Of a DNA stretch of 64,000 nt, positions 37,175 through 45,938 are shown one piece after another. The stretch is taken from NCBI RefSeq assembly GCF_025532145.1, contig NZ_ARXS01000017.1:1-64000 (forward strand). Reading direction: 5' to 3'. The position numbers were made by a program, and so were the translations under genes. This DNA comes from Alloalcanivorax balearicus MACL04. Lineage in GTDB: Bacteria > Pseudomonadota > Gammaproteobacteria > Pseudomonadales > Alcanivoracaceae. Below the pieces are notes generated by a model, which ran no database searches, was not told the origin of the DNA, and was given only the letters and a program-made list of their open reading frames with translations. The first letter of the stretch is position 1, and every line of letters starts with the position of its first letter.

Positions 37175-39372
37175 CAGAAGTGGCCGGTCCAGCCCAGTTC
37201 CACGGTACGCGGTTCACCGATATACACCTGAGTGGGGCTGTAGCCGGACCATTCGGCGTAGAACTCGTCGGTGAGGTTGCGCCCGCGCAGGGTCAGGGTG
37301 CCGCCGGCCAGCGGGTAGCCGACCCAGGCGTCCAGCAAAGTGCGGCTGGCCACCCGGTATTGGTTGGCGGTGCCGGTGAAGAAGTCGCCGGTGTAGCGTA
37401 CCGCGCCGCCGACGGTGACCGGCAACGAAGCGAAGGTGTAGGCACTGCTCAGGTTCCAGGTTTTCTCCGGCACGTTGGTGAGCCGGTTGCCGGACTGGTC
37501 GGCGCCGCTGCTGCTGGTCATGCGGGTGTACTCGGCGTCGTTGAAAGCGCCGTTCAGGTTCAGCCACCAGCGCGAGTGCGGGCGCAGGGTCAGATCCACT
37601 TCCACGCCTCTGGATTCCAGGCTGCCGCCCTGGATCGAGAGGCCGGCATTGTTGGGGTCACGGGTGATGATGTCGTCCTGACGAATGCGGTACACCGAGG
37701 TCATCAGCGTCAAACGGTTATCCCACAACTTGCCGCGGACCCCGGCTTCCATGGAGCGGCCGGTGGTCAGATCGAAACGGGCATTGGTGGCGTTGCTCAG
37801 CAACAGCCCGCCCACCGGAGCCGAGGCCCGGTTGTACTGCAGGAACACCTGCGTGGTGTTGGTCAGGTCATAGACGGTGCCAAGCCGCCAGGACAGATCC
37901 TCGAAAGTCTGGCCGAAGGTCTCTCGGCTGCCGGCGTCGAGATCGTCGATGCCCCGGTCCAGATCCAGGTACTCGTAGCGCAAACCCGCCACCATCAGCC
38001 AGCGCGGCATCAGGTTGAGGGCGTCCTCCACAAACAGGGCGCGGCCGGACACGGTGCTGTCGTAGTCAACCCGGGAAGAGGTGTAGTTCGCCGGCGAGTT
38101 GGGCGGCAGATAACCCCGGTCCGGGTTGAACGGGTCCACCGCCGTGGTGGTGCCGAAGCGGCGACGGGTGTCGAAGTCGGTGTACTGGTATTCCACGCCG
38201 GCGGTGAAGCGATGGCGGCGCTCGCCCCAGTAACCGTCATAGGCGGCATAGGCCCGTTCGGAGGCGAAGCGGTGATGGTGGTTGATGCGGGTGGTGCCAC
38301 GATCCAGTAATCCGGTGCCATCGTTATAGGTGAAATCCTCGGAGTTGGCCCAGTCGCGGTTGGCGTTGTACAGGCCCAGTTCGTTGATCAGCCGCCAGGT
38401 GGAGGTCAGTTCGTAATCCACCTTGGCGCGCAGCCACCGGCTGTCGGCGGTCATGGCGCCGTCACGGACGTTGTAGTTGTTGTCGCGGATCGATTCGTCC
38501 AGTACCAGATCGCCGCCGGACACCACATCGCCGGGGTCCCGCGACACCGAGGCCGGCAGCAACGGCGTGCCCTGGTACGGGGTGGTGTAACGGTCCTGGT
38601 AGACATCGAAGGCGGCGCTGAGGGTGAGCCGTTCGGTGGCCTGGAACAACAGGCTGGTGGTCAGGGCGTTGGTGCGAGACGAGGTGTCGTCGATGTAGCC
38701 GTTGCTCTCGCCGTGGCTGAGATCGGCGCGCAACGCCAACCGGTCGCTCACCATTTTGTTGCCGCCAATGCCGAGACGCACGGTGTCATTGCTGCCATAG
38801 GAAATCATCCCTTCGCGGCTGTCTCCTGCCAGGCTGGCCTTGCGCGGCACCAGATTGATGTTGCCGGCGAGGGCGCCGGTGCCGTGCAGCACCGAGGCGG
38901 GCCCTTTGAGAATCTCCACCCGCTCCAGGTTCCAGGTGTCCAGGTTGCGCGCCACCATGCCCGGATCCGCCACCCGCACGCCATCGAACAGGTAGCCCAC
39001 GTCGGTGAGGCCGCGCATCACCGCGGAAGCCGGTGAGCCGGGGATGTTGCCGGCGCTGACGCCGGGGGCACTGCGGTACAGCTCGATCAGGTTGCGCAGG
39101 CCCTGTTGTTCGATGTCCTCGCGGTCCACGCTGTTGACGGTGGCCGGAACCTCCCGGGGTTCCAGGCTCAGCCGTCCGGCGGTGGTGGTCGGCCGGGGCT
39201 GGGCCTCGATGTCCGCGCCCACTTCCACCGACTCCAATACATAGGGCTCCGGCTGTGGCCAGGCCGCCCCCGGCCACAGGGCCGCGCAGAACAAACAACC
39301 GGACAGGGCGTAACGCGGAGAGGTGTGACGTGGAGAGATGGAACGTGGAGAGACTGGGAACGGCAGCGACAA
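37174..39372 (-). CDS. TonB-dependent siderophore receptor
   Basis: An outer-membrane receptor of 732 residues with the siderophore-type plug (REVPATVNSVDREDIEQQGL, about 73-92; GYLFDGVRVADPGMVARN; VEILKGPASVLHGTGALAGN) and a 22-strand barrel ending in the aromatic HF. Ligand unknown; the plug resembles hydroxamate/ferrioxamine-type receptors. It begins with TTG at 39372, with GGAGG five bases upstream. The signal region includes repeated ISPR/TSPR units encoded by a 15-bp tandem repeat. It is co-transcribed with the downstream PepSY protein. No Fur box was found directly upstream. Confidence 0.9.
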   Translation of the reverse strand: MSLPFPVSPRSISPRHTSPRYALSGCLFCAALWPGAAWPQPEPYVLESVEVGADIEAQPRPTTTAGRLSLEPREVPATVNSVDREDIEQQGLRNLIELYRSAPGVSAGNIPGSPASAVMRGLTDVGYLFDGVRVADPGMVARNLDTWNLERVEILKGPASVLHGTGALAGNINLVPRKASLAGDSREGMISYGSNDTVRLGIGGNKMVSDRLALRADLSHGESNGYIDDTSSRTNALTTSLLFQATERLTLSAAFDVYQDRYTTPYQGTPLLPASVSRDPGDVVSGGDLVLDESIRDNNYNVRDGAMTADSRWLRAKVDYELTSTWRLINELGLYNANRDWANSEDFTYNDGTGLLDRGTTRINHHHRFASERAYAAYDGYWGERRHRFTAGVEYQYTDFDTRRRFGTTTAVDPFNPDRGYLPPNSPANYTSSRVDYDSTVSGRALFVEDALNLMPRWLMVAGLRYEYLDLDRGIDDLDAGSRETFGQTFEDLSWRLGTVYDLTNTTQVFLQYNRASAPVGGLLLSNATNARFDLTTGRSMEAGVRGKLWDNRLTLMTSVYRIRQDDIITRDPNNAGLSIQGGSLESRGVEVDLTLRPHSRWWLNLNGAFNDAEYTRMTSSSGADQSGNRLTNVPEKTWNLSSAYTFASLPVTVGGAVRYTGDFFTGTANQYRVASRTLLDAWVGYPLAGGTLTLRGRNLTDEFYAEWSGYSPTQVYIGEPRTVELGWTGHF
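39313..39357. repeat. three 15-bp tandem repeats inside the receptor signal region
   Basis: Three consecutive units with core ACG(C/T)GGAGAG on the plus strand. They encode the repeated S/H-x-SPR segments upstream of the hydrophobic core of the signal peptide. The unit is a multiple of three, so copy-number change would keep the frame. Confidence 0.75.
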
Positions 39373-39471
39373 GAAAACCTCCAGGCGAACGCGGACACTT
39401 TGGCGCGCAAGCCTAGCGGTACGGGGGAAGAAGGGAATGTGGCATATTGTCGCGGCGCCGCGCCGTTCGGA

Positions 39472-39885
39472 TCAGCGCAGCTCGACGACGATCCGGCGGC
39501 CCCCGCTGATCCGGACCTTGCCTTCCTGGCTGACCCGGGTTTCCGGGCCGAAGTTGGCCACCACGGTGCGGCTGCCGGGTTCCAGACGAACGGTGGAATT
39601 GACCCGGTAGCGCTTGCGTTCGTCCACCAACACCACGATCAGGTGGTAAACGTCGGCGCCATCACGACGCACGTCCACCAGATAGTCGTCGCCCTTGCCC
39701 TGCCAGCGGACCCGCTGATCGGCGTCGTGCAGAATCACCCGCATTACCCGGGTGTCGCCGTCCTGGTCGAGGGCCACCGCCAGACCGTCCACCGGTTCGG
39801 GGGTGCTGGCATTGCGCCACAGAAACACCGTCACCAGCCCCGCCAGCAACAACAACGCCAACACGGGCTTAATAATGCGTCTCAT
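39472..39885 (-). CDS. hypothetical membrane-anchored periplasmic protein
   Basis: A 137-residue protein with a basic start MRRIIKPVLALLLLAGLVT, one transmembrane or signal-anchor helix (about residues 6-23) and a beta-rich domain (VRWQGKGDDYLVDVRRDG, YRVNSTVRLEPGSRTVVANF). The ATG at 39885 is preferred, since AAAAGGA stands five bases upstream; another ATG two codons earlier is possible. The domain is not recognised. It precedes the siderophore receptor by about 100 bp on the same strand and could be co-transcribed. Confidence 0.7.
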   Translation of the reverse strand: MRRIIKPVLALLLLAGLVTVFLWRNASTPEPVDGLAVALDQDGDTRVMRVILHDADQRVRWQGKGDDYLVDVRRDGADVYHLIVVLVDERKRYRVNSTVRLEPGSRTVVANFGPETRVSQEGKVRISGGRRIVVELR

Positions 39886-40067
39886 CGTCATCCTTTTCCG
39901 TTCGTCCTGATGCAACCACCCAGGCATAGACCCGGGGGAACAGAACAAGTTGCCTGAAAACGGAAGACAAAACCGTAAAACAGGGTAACCCGGAGCGGTC
40001 GCGGTCGTCGCCGCTTCGATCCCGGCGAGAAAGAGAGCGTTCGGGAGTGAGAGTGTGAAGGGTATGA

Positions 40068-40136
40068 ATTCGCTGGCAAGCCCGCTTCCCACAGGGGGCT
40101 AAGAAGCGGTCGTGGGAAGCTGGCTTGCCAGCGAAC
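40068..40136. repeat. REP/BIME-like inverted pair (F)
   Basis: ATTCGCTGGCAAGCCCGCTTCCCAC and its inverse GTGGGAAGCTGGCTTGCCAGCGAA, downstream of cysH. It is the only feature seen in the 295-bp gap. Confidence 0.8.
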
Positions 40137-40180
40137 AGTGGTGGTCAGTGTGCGGCCCCAACCTTCTTACCGGTGGAGGG

Positions 40181-40891
40181 TTACAGGTGGATGCCGCACT
40201 CGGTTTTGCCCTGGCCCTGCCAGCGGCCTTCCCGGCCCTCGCCTTTCCAGGTGCAGTGGCTGCAGCCGATGGAGTGGTAGCCTTCCTTGACCAGCGGGTG
40301 GAACGGCAGGTCGTGTTCGGCGATGTAGGCGTCACGCTCTTCCCGGGTCACGTCGATCATCGGGTTGAATTTGATCATGCCGCGACGCTCCTCGAAGATC
40401 TCCAGGCCAGCGCGATGCTCGGTCTGCCAGGACATCAGGCTGGAGATCCACAAGTCATAGTTCTCCTTGGCCTCTTCCAGCGGTGCCACCTTGTTCACCT
40501 GGCAGCACAGGTCCGGGTCGGTTTCCCACATGCGTTCCTGCTGGGACACTTCATGATGCTGCGGGTCCGGGGTCACGTCGATGACATCCAGATCGAAGCG
40601 CTTGATCAGGTAATCCTTGTAATCCAGGGTCTCCTGGAAATGGTACCCGGTATCAATGAAATGCACCTTCTGTTCCGGCCGGATGGTGGAAATGATATGC
40701 AAAAAGTACGCAGAGGTGGCGGCGAAGGACGACGTCACCATGATCCGGTCCGGGGCGAAATCCTGATACACACGGCGAATGCGCTCGGCGAAACTCAGCG
40801 AACGGTAGATCCGGTTCAGGTCGGCAAGGGTCTCCCGGGACAGACCGGCGCTGTTGTCGCCTACCCGTGTAATCAGTTGTGCATTGCCCAT
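40181..40891 (-). CDS. cysH: phosphoadenylyl/adenylyl-sulfate reductase with 4Fe-4S motif
   Basis: CysH reduces (phospho)adenylyl sulfate to sulfite for assimilatory sulfate reduction. The 236-residue protein has the nucleotide-binding PP-loop VTSSFAATSA (about residues 52-61) and the C-terminal catalytic cysteine in ECGIHL (Cys232). It also has Cys129-Cys130 plus Cys210-x-x-Cys213, the CC...CxxC set that binds a 4Fe-4S cluster. This marks the APS reductase type found in Pseudomonas and plants rather than the cluster-free E. coli enzyme. The ATG at 40891 has GAGG twelve bases upstream; a TTG at 40909 is an alternative. Confidence 0.94.
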   Translation of the reverse strand: MGNAQLITRVGDNSAGLSRETLADLNRIYRSLSFAERIRRVYQDFAPDRIMVTSSFAATSAYFLHIISTIRPEQKVHFIDTGYHFQETLDYKDYLIKRFDLDVIDVTPDPQHHEVSQQERMWETDPDLCCQVNKVAPLEEAKENYDLWISSLMSWQTEHRAGLEIFEERRGMIKFNPMIDVTREERDAYIAEHDLPFHPLVKEGYHSIGCSHCTWKGEGREGRWQGQGKTECGIHL

Positions 40892-40954
40892 GACGTCGCT
40901 GTACCTCAAGTCGCTTTAGGTATCTGGAGTGGCCATGATAAGGGCGCCGGACAC

Positions 40955-40960
40955 ATTATA
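40955..40960 (-). promoter_or_regulatory. cysH -10 box
   Basis: A perfect TATAAT on the minus strand, 64 bp before the cysH start in an AT-rich stretch, without a recognisable -35 at the right distance. That would suit an activator-dependent promoter; CysB is the expected regulator, by inference. Confidence 0.4.
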
Positions 40961-41071
40961 AAGAAATAAATAGTGCTACTTTTATACCTAACTGAAATAT
41001 AAAAGATAAGCCCATCACATTCCGGAAACGTCCATCGAACCTTCGTTATGATCGCTGTCGGACTCTTCAGT

Positions 41072-41092
41072 GGCATGCCTGGAAAGCATGCC
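41072..41092 (+). promoter_or_regulatory. leader hairpin of the DUF4168 gene
   Basis: GGCATGC, CTGGAAA, GCATGCC: a perfect 7-bp stem ending about 30 bases before the start codon. Role unknown; it could stabilise the mRNA or bind a regulator. Confidence 0.4.
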
Positions 41093-41123
41093 GTTGTCAC
41101 GGAAGCAATCAGGAGGAAACACC

Positions 41124-41546
41124 ATGAAAGCTTCGTTCAAGGGTCCGATGGTCGCAGTGGCCACCTTTGTTCTGGCCACCGGTGCCAGCAGCCTCGCCCT
41201 GGCGCAACAGCACACCACCGAAAACCCGGCGGCGCCACCGGCCGGAGCCGCGCAGCAGGCCCCGCAACAGCAAGGCGCCATGCCACAAAGCGCCGACATT
41301 TCCGATCAGGATGTACAACGCTTCGCCGAAGCCCAGGGCAAGGTGAACGACATCAAGCAGGAGTACCAGGGCAAGTTGCAGGAGAGTGCCCAGGATCCGC
41401 AGAAAGCCATGGAAATACAGCAGGAGGCTCAACAGGAGATGGTGCAGGCGGTAGAGGACAGCGGCATGGATGTGCAGCAGTACAACCAGATCGCGCAGCT
41501 GGCCCAGTACGACAACGAATTGCGCCAGCGCATCGAGTCCCAGTAA
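41124..41546 (+). CDS. DUF4168 periplasmic protein
   Basis: A 140-residue exported protein. The signal peptide covers residues 1-28 (ending SLALA, QQ), then a low-complexity Pro/Ala/Gln linker. A helical DUF4168 domain follows (SDQDVQRFAEAQGKVNDIKQ to DVQQYNQIAQLAQYDNELRQ). The family is common in Oceanospirillales and its function is unknown. AGGAGG precedes the ATG and a strong terminator follows, so it is monocistronic. Confidence 0.88.
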   Translation: MKASFKGPMVAVATFVLATGASSLALAQQHTTENPAAPPAGAAQQAPQQQGAMPQSADISDQDVQRFAEAQGKVNDIKQEYQGKLQESAQDPQKAMEIQQEAQQEMVQAVEDSGMDVQQYNQIAQLAQYDNELRQRIESQ

Positions 41547-41578
41547 CGGCTCTGCCCGGAACGCAACGTCCATAACCC

Positions 41579-41613
41579 AAAAGGACCGGCGAGTGCCGGT
41601 CCTTTTGTTTTTG
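41579..41613 (+). terminator. intrinsic terminator after the DUF4168 gene
   Basis: AAAAGGACCGGC (41579-41590), GAGT, GCCGGTCCTTTT (41595-41606), followed by GTTTTTG. The A-run on the left may also let it stop the convergent receptor transcript. Confidence 0.85.
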
Positions 41614-41640
41614 GTTCCACCTTCAGACGTGCGCCTTAGG

Positions 41641-43602
41641 TCAGAACGTCACTCTCATGCCCAGCCAGTAGCGGCGGCCATCTTCCACGTAGCCGTATTC
41701 ATCCTGAAAGATTTCTTTGTCGGTGAGGTTGTAGATACCGGCGTTCAGCGTGGTCTGCGGTGACAGACGGAATGCCACACCAGCGTCCATCAGCGTATTC
41801 GACGGCGCGATAATGTCGCTGCTTGAGGGCGTGCTCACCGGCTGACTTTCCTTGCCACGATAATGCACCGACGCCCAGGGCGATACCCGATCGGTGGCGC
41901 GCCAGTCCGCCCGCAGGGACGCCAGATGTTCCGGAATCTGGGTCAGCGGCTGCCCTTTGTATTCGCCGGACTTTTGCTCGGAGTCGGTGTACGTGTAACT
42001 GAAAGTCAGATCCAGCTGGCGCCACAGGGTGGTGGCCAGGGTGGCTTCCACCCCTTTGGTCACGGCTTCATCCACGTTGATGCGATAGGTCGGGTCGGAG
42101 CCAAAGTCGTTCGGGCCATCAGGACACCGGCTGGCGGGGCAAGCCACGCGAGTAATTTTGTCCTCGAAGTCATTATGAAACACGGTGACGCTGGCGGTAA
42201 GAATCCGGCCGGCGTTGAAGTACAGCCCCAGTTCCTTGTTGAGCGAGGTCTCCGGTTCCAGATCCGGGTTGCCATAGATGTCACCACCACGGCTGGTCTG
42301 CCCCCAGTTCGGAGTAATTTCCCGCAAGTTGGGGGAACGATAACCCGTGGAAACACCCCCTTTCACGGTCCAGCGCGGCGCGAAACCCCATACCGCGTAT
42401 AGACGGGGGCTGACGTGACTGCCGTAGTTTTCGTCATCGTCCAGACGCACACCGCCGGTCAGCGTTACGTTGTGCGGCAGCATCCATTCGTTTTCCACGA
42501 ACAAGCCCCATTTGGAACCGTCCACGCGGGTACGATCAGAAATCTGATTGGTGGTCTTGTCGTGCAGCTCTTCTTTCTCGAAGTCCGCCCCCACGGTCAG
42601 CAGGTGATCCCCCAATGGCATCAACAGGCTGCTCTTCGCCATGGTGTTGGTGATGGTGATCTCACGGCTTTCGTTTTCCGTTTCCTCACGCTGTACATAA
42701 CTGTCCGAGGTACCGACTGCCCAGCGGCCCGTGTGGGTCAGGGACAAAACTTCACGGCGAGTCTCGTCATCGCTATCCGTACAGGGGTTACCACGACAGG
42801 CGGTGGGGTCCGCATCAACGGTTTCACCGACGGTTTGCCGGCGCCGCTGGCGGGTTTCCCCGGCTTCCAGAATGAAGTCGTGATCCGTACTGGGCGTATA
42901 GGCCAGACGCGCGGTCAGGCTGCGCAGACTCTTGTCCTCGAAGCCATCCACGAATTGGTCTTCATCGCGGTTGCTGAACTTGCCGTACAACTGCAAACCC
43001 AACAGGTCTTTCTTCACCGGGCCATTGAGGAAAAAGTTCGCCTGTTGCTGATCACCGGAACGAACGTCGTCCTGAATAATGGTATCCAACTGCATGCCGC
43101 CGCCCCACTCCTCGGCGACCTTGCGGGTGATGATGTTGATCACGCCGCCAATGGCGTCGGAGCCGTACAGCGTGGACATGGGACCGCGTACTACTTCAAT
43201 CCGCTCGATGGCCTGCAGCGGCGGCAGCCAGTCCTGTTCGAAACCGGCGCTGCCGTTGGGGCGGCTTTCCCGGGAGGATACCGGTTTGCCGTCCACCAGG
43301 ATCAGCGTGTATTGAGCCGGCATCCCGCGCATGACGATGTCGTTGCCATTGTCGCCGGAACCGCCGCCGGTAACGATGACACCGGGGATATCCCGCAGCG
43401 CATCGGTGGCGTCCTTGTAGAAGCGCTGTTCCAGTTGTTCGCGATCAATAACGCTGATCGAAGCCGGCGCGTCCTCCAACTGCTGGATGCGTCCCGCGGC
43501 GGTCACCGTGACCCGTTCGATCTGGTTGACGGTGTCATCGGCGAGAACCGACCCCGACCCCAAGCCGAGTACCACCCCGGTCAAGGCACAACGTAATTTC
43601 AT
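41641..43602 (-). CDS. FepA/PfeA-type TonB-dependent ferric-siderophore receptor
   Basis: A 653-residue outer-membrane receptor. It has a signal peptide (about 1-22, ending SVLA), a TonB box region (DTVNQIERVTVTA), a plug with DATDALRDIPGVIVTGGG, GNDIVMRGMPAQYTLILVDG and RIEVVRGPMSTLYGSDAIGG, and a barrel ending in RVTF. RGMP and the TLILVDGKPVSSR segment are typical of enterobactin/colicin-type receptors (FepA, PfeA, CirA). It has an extra disulfide-like loop (CRGNPC). It follows a two-component system on the same strand, the gene order of P. aeruginosa pfeRSA. A Fur-like box lies upstream at 43672-43686. The ATG at 43602 has GGGAG seven bases away. Confidence 0.9.
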   Translation of the reverse strand: MKLRCALTGVVLGLGSGSVLADDTVNQIERVTVTAAGRIQQLEDAPASISVIDREQLEQRFYKDATDALRDIPGVIVTGGGSGDNGNDIVMRGMPAQYTLILVDGKPVSSRESRPNGSAGFEQDWLPPLQAIERIEVVRGPMSTLYGSDAIGGVINIITRKVAEEWGGGMQLDTIIQDDVRSGDQQQANFFLNGPVKKDLLGLQLYGKFSNRDEDQFVDGFEDKSLRSLTARLAYTPSTDHDFILEAGETRQRRRQTVGETVDADPTACRGNPCTDSDDETRREVLSLTHTGRWAVGTSDSYVQREETENESREITITNTMAKSSLLMPLGDHLLTVGADFEKEELHDKTTNQISDRTRVDGSKWGLFVENEWMLPHNVTLTGGVRLDDDENYGSHVSPRLYAVWGFAPRWTVKGGVSTGYRSPNLREITPNWGQTSRGGDIYGNPDLEPETSLNKELGLYFNAGRILTASVTVFHNDFEDKITRVACPASRCPDGPNDFGSDPTYRINVDEAVTKGVEATLATTLWRQLDLTFSYTYTDSEQKSGEYKGQPLTQIPEHLASLRADWRATDRVSPWASVHYRGKESQPVSTPSSSDIIAPSNTLMDAGVAFRLSPQTTLNAGIYNLTDKEIFQDEYGYVEDGRRYWLGMRVTF

Positions 43603-43671
43603 TCCTGAACTCCCGCAGTTTCCCAATGGCGTCCAAAGACCCGATCCCGGACGTAAAAGTGCGAACAGGAA

Positions 43672-43686
43672 TGATATAGATTCTTA
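43672..43686 (-). promoter_or_regulatory. candidate Fur box upstream of the FepA-type receptor
   Basis: Minus strand TAAGAATCTATATCA matches the 7-1-7 Fur pattern TGATAATNATTATCA at 10 of 14 positions, 70 bp before the start codon. Confidence 0.5.
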
Positions 43687-43712
43687 TTTAATGAAAAAGG
43701 CGGGATTACACT

Positions 43713-45059
43713 TTATACATTCTCGGCCGCCGCCAGCCGCACATGCACTCGCAGACCGGGGGGGCCATTCTCCGCCCACAACTCGCCGGCCTGCCGGATC
43801 ACCGCGCGGCGCGCGATACTGAGCCCCAGCCCGAAGCCGCTGTCGGTGGTGCGGGCCGGATCCAGCCGTACGAACGGCGCGAAGATCGACTCCAGCCGTT
43901 CCTCCGGCACCCCCGGACCCTGGTCCGCCAGCCACAGGTGCCAGTATTGCCCTTCCCGGTTCCCGTGCAGCACCACTTCGCCGTTCACTGGAGAATGACG
44001 GATGGCATTGCGTACCAGGTTTTCCAGGGTCAAGGCGAAGTCATTGAGGTTGCCGAGCACCATGGCGTGCTCGGGCAACTGGCAACGGAACCGCAACGGG
44101 TCCCAGCCGCTTTCAAAGGCGGCATCGTCCACCACCAGATCCCAGATTTCCCGTACCGACAACGGGCCGGTTTCCGAGTCGTGCTGCTCGGTGTCGTGCC
44201 ACACCAGGGCCAGGGTGTCGTCCACCAATGTGCGCATCTTGTCCACTTCCACGGCGACCCGCTGGCGCAGAGCCGGCTCGTCCAGCGGGCTGTCCAGCGC
44301 CACGTTCAACCGGCTCAAAGGCGTACGCAGCTCGTGAGACATGTCGTGCAGGAGCTGCCGCTGGCTTGCCAGCAAACCGGACACCCGTTCCGCCATGCTG
44401 TTGAAACTGCGCCCCAGTTCCCCGAATTCGTCACCCCGTTCGGTAAGGGTGGTTTCCACCCGGGACGCGGGCTCGTCGCGGAAGCGGTGCACCTGGGCTT
44501 CCAGCGCCCGCAACGGCACCATGATGCGCCAATAGATCAGAATCACCGCCAACAGCGCCATGATGCCGGGCAGCAAGGTCAGAATAAGAGTGCGTTGCAG
44601 CGGCCAGGCGCCGCCGGGCATGTGTTCCGGCGGTAGCTGCATTACCAGGCGGCCCTGGTCCGGCGCGCCGGGAAAAGGCATGCCGATGAACGGCATGTCG
44701 CGGTAGCGGAAGCTCATGCGCCAATCCAGCTCGCGCTGAAAGCGAAAGCCGGCGATCTGGCTGTCGGTGAGCGGGGTGCCGCTCAAAGAACGTCCGGAAG
44801 TGTCCACCACCATGGCCTCCCCCGGTACCCGCTGGTGGAGCTCCGCCAGCCAGGCGGCCACGCCCTGCTCGCCACCCGCCCGCCAGGCCGCTTCCGCCTC
44901 ATGGGCGTAGCCCAGCATTTCCACCTTGGCCTGATCACTGAGCAGCACCACCTGGTTGGCCACCCAGATCGTCACCCAGCGGCTGCAGGCCACGATCACC
45001 ACCGCGCTCAGACACAACACCAGGGCAAGGCGCCAGAACAGGGAATGACGGCCGGGCAT
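43713..45059 (-). CDS. sensor histidine kinase, PfeS-like
   Basis: A 448-residue inner-membrane kinase with transmembrane helices at about residues 9-34 and 157-178, flanking a roughly 120-residue periplasmic sensor. A HAMP domain (about 180-230) and the phosphoacceptor His242 in HDMSHELRTPLSRLNV follow. The ATPase domain has NLVRNAIRHS (N box), DQGPGVPEE (G1) and GFGLGLSIAR (G2). Its start shares one base with the regulator stop (TAATG). By position it should sense periplasmic ferric siderophore and induce the adjacent receptor, as PfeS does; this is inference. Confidence 0.92.
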   Translation of the reverse strand: MPGRHSLFWRLALVLCLSAVVIVACSRWVTIWVANQVVLLSDQAKVEMLGYAHEAEAAWRAGGEQGVAAWLAELHQRVPGEAMVVDTSGRSLSGTPLTDSQIAGFRFQRELDWRMSFRYRDMPFIGMPFPGAPDQGRLVMQLPPEHMPGGAWPLQRTLILTLLPGIMALLAVILIYWRIMVPLRALEAQVHRFRDEPASRVETTLTERGDEFGELGRSFNSMAERVSGLLASQRQLLHDMSHELRTPLSRLNVALDSPLDEPALRQRVAVEVDKMRTLVDDTLALVWHDTEQHDSETGPLSVREIWDLVVDDAAFESGWDPLRFRCQLPEHAMVLGNLNDFALTLENLVRNAIRHSPVNGEVVLHGNREGQYWHLWLADQGPGVPEERLESIFAPFVRLDPARTTDSGFGLGLSIARRAVIRQAGELWAENGPPGLRVHVRLAAAENV

Positions 45060-45769
45060 TACAGCGCCTCGGACACCAGGGTGTAGCCCTGGCCCCAGAC
45101 CGTGCGCAGCGGTTGTTCCGCCATGCCGACATCGCGCAGCTTGCGACGTAGATGGCTGACGTGCAGATCAAGGCTGCGATCATGACGGCCATAGCCGCGA
45201 TGCAACACCGCCTGATACAGAAAAGCCTTGCTCAGCACCTGATCACGATGCTCCAGGAACACCTGCAGCAGGCGGAACTCGGTGGTGGTCAGTCCCAGAT
45301 CCGCCTCCCGGTACCAGGCGGTTTCATCCTCGGTGCGCAGGACCAAAGCGCCCACCGGCGCCACGCCCTGACTCTGACGCCGCTCCAGCGTCACCCGCCG
45401 TAATACCGCTTCCACCCGCACCGCCAGCTCGGCGGAGCTGAAGGGCTTGGGCAAATAATCGTCGGCCCCTTTCATCAGGCCGCTGATACGATCCTGCTCG
45501 TCGCCCAGGGCGGACAGCACGATCACCGGCACGCCGCTGCGCTGACGCAGCTCCGCCAGCAAGTCGAGGCCATTCATGCCGGGCAACAGAATGTCCAGCA
45601 ACACCAGGTCGAACGGCTGGTCCAGCGCTTGTTGCAAGCCGGCCCGGCCGTCGCGGCATACCGTTACCTGGTGCTGCCGGGAGGCCAGAAAGTCCTGTAA
45701 ATGGGTGCATAGCACGGCGTCGTCCTCGATCACCAAAAGACGGGCCGGGCAGGGGGATATCGCAGTCAT
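45059..45769 (-). CDS. OmpR-family response regulator, PfeR-like
   Basis: A 236-residue regulator with an N-terminal receiver domain (acidic pocket IEDD at 14-17, phospho-Asp59 in VLLDILLPG, Lys in YLPKPFS about 108) and a C-terminal OmpR winged helix (LTTTEFRLLQVFLEHRDQVL, DLHVSHLRRKLR). The ATG at 45769 is chosen over an in-frame GTG at 45796, because that upstream stretch is occupied by a Fur-like box. It is the first gene of the regulator-kinase-receptor operon, divergent from the PepSY operon. Confidence 0.92.
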   Translation of the reverse strand: MTAISPCPARLLVIEDDAVLCTHLQDFLASRQHQVTVCRDGRAGLQQALDQPFDLVLLDILLPGMNGLDLLAELRQRSGVPVIVLSALGDEQDRISGLMKGADDYLPKPFSSAELAVRVEAVLRRVTLERRQSQGVAPVGALVLRTEDETAWYREADLGLTTTEFRLLQVFLEHRDQVLSKAFLYQAVLHRGYGRHDRSLDLHVSHLRRKLRDVGMAEQPLRTVWGQGYTLVSEAL

Positions 45770-45776
45770 TTGTAAA

Positions 45777-45791
45777 GAATAAGAATTATCA
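45777..45791. promoter_or_regulatory. Fur box candidate before the response regulator
   Basis: Minus strand TGATAATTCTTATTC matches TGATAATNATTATCA at 11 of 14 positions with a perfect left half, eight bases upstream of the regulator start codon. Confidence 0.6.
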
Positions 45792-45870
45792 TTCACAAAG
45801 GGAATGGCTGGTTCGTCCCTGATTTCGCCGCAAGGTTCCCTGCTTACATTCTTTACCCGTGCCTTTCATT

Positions 45871-45895
45871 GTTAGTGCGAACCATTCGCAATAAC
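45871..45895. promoter_or_regulatory. 25-bp palindrome in the divergent promoter region (Fur-like)
   Basis: GTTAGTGCGAA, CCA, TTCGCAATAAC: arms match at 10 of 11 positions. The core TGCGAACCATTCGCA fits the 7-1-7 Fur pattern at 10 of 14 positions. It lies 44 bp upstream of the PepSY gene. The response regulator is another possible ligand. Confidence 0.5.
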
Positions 45896-45938
45896 ATACC
45901 CTCCATCCCAAATCCCAAGGCAGTGGAAGATCTCCGGC

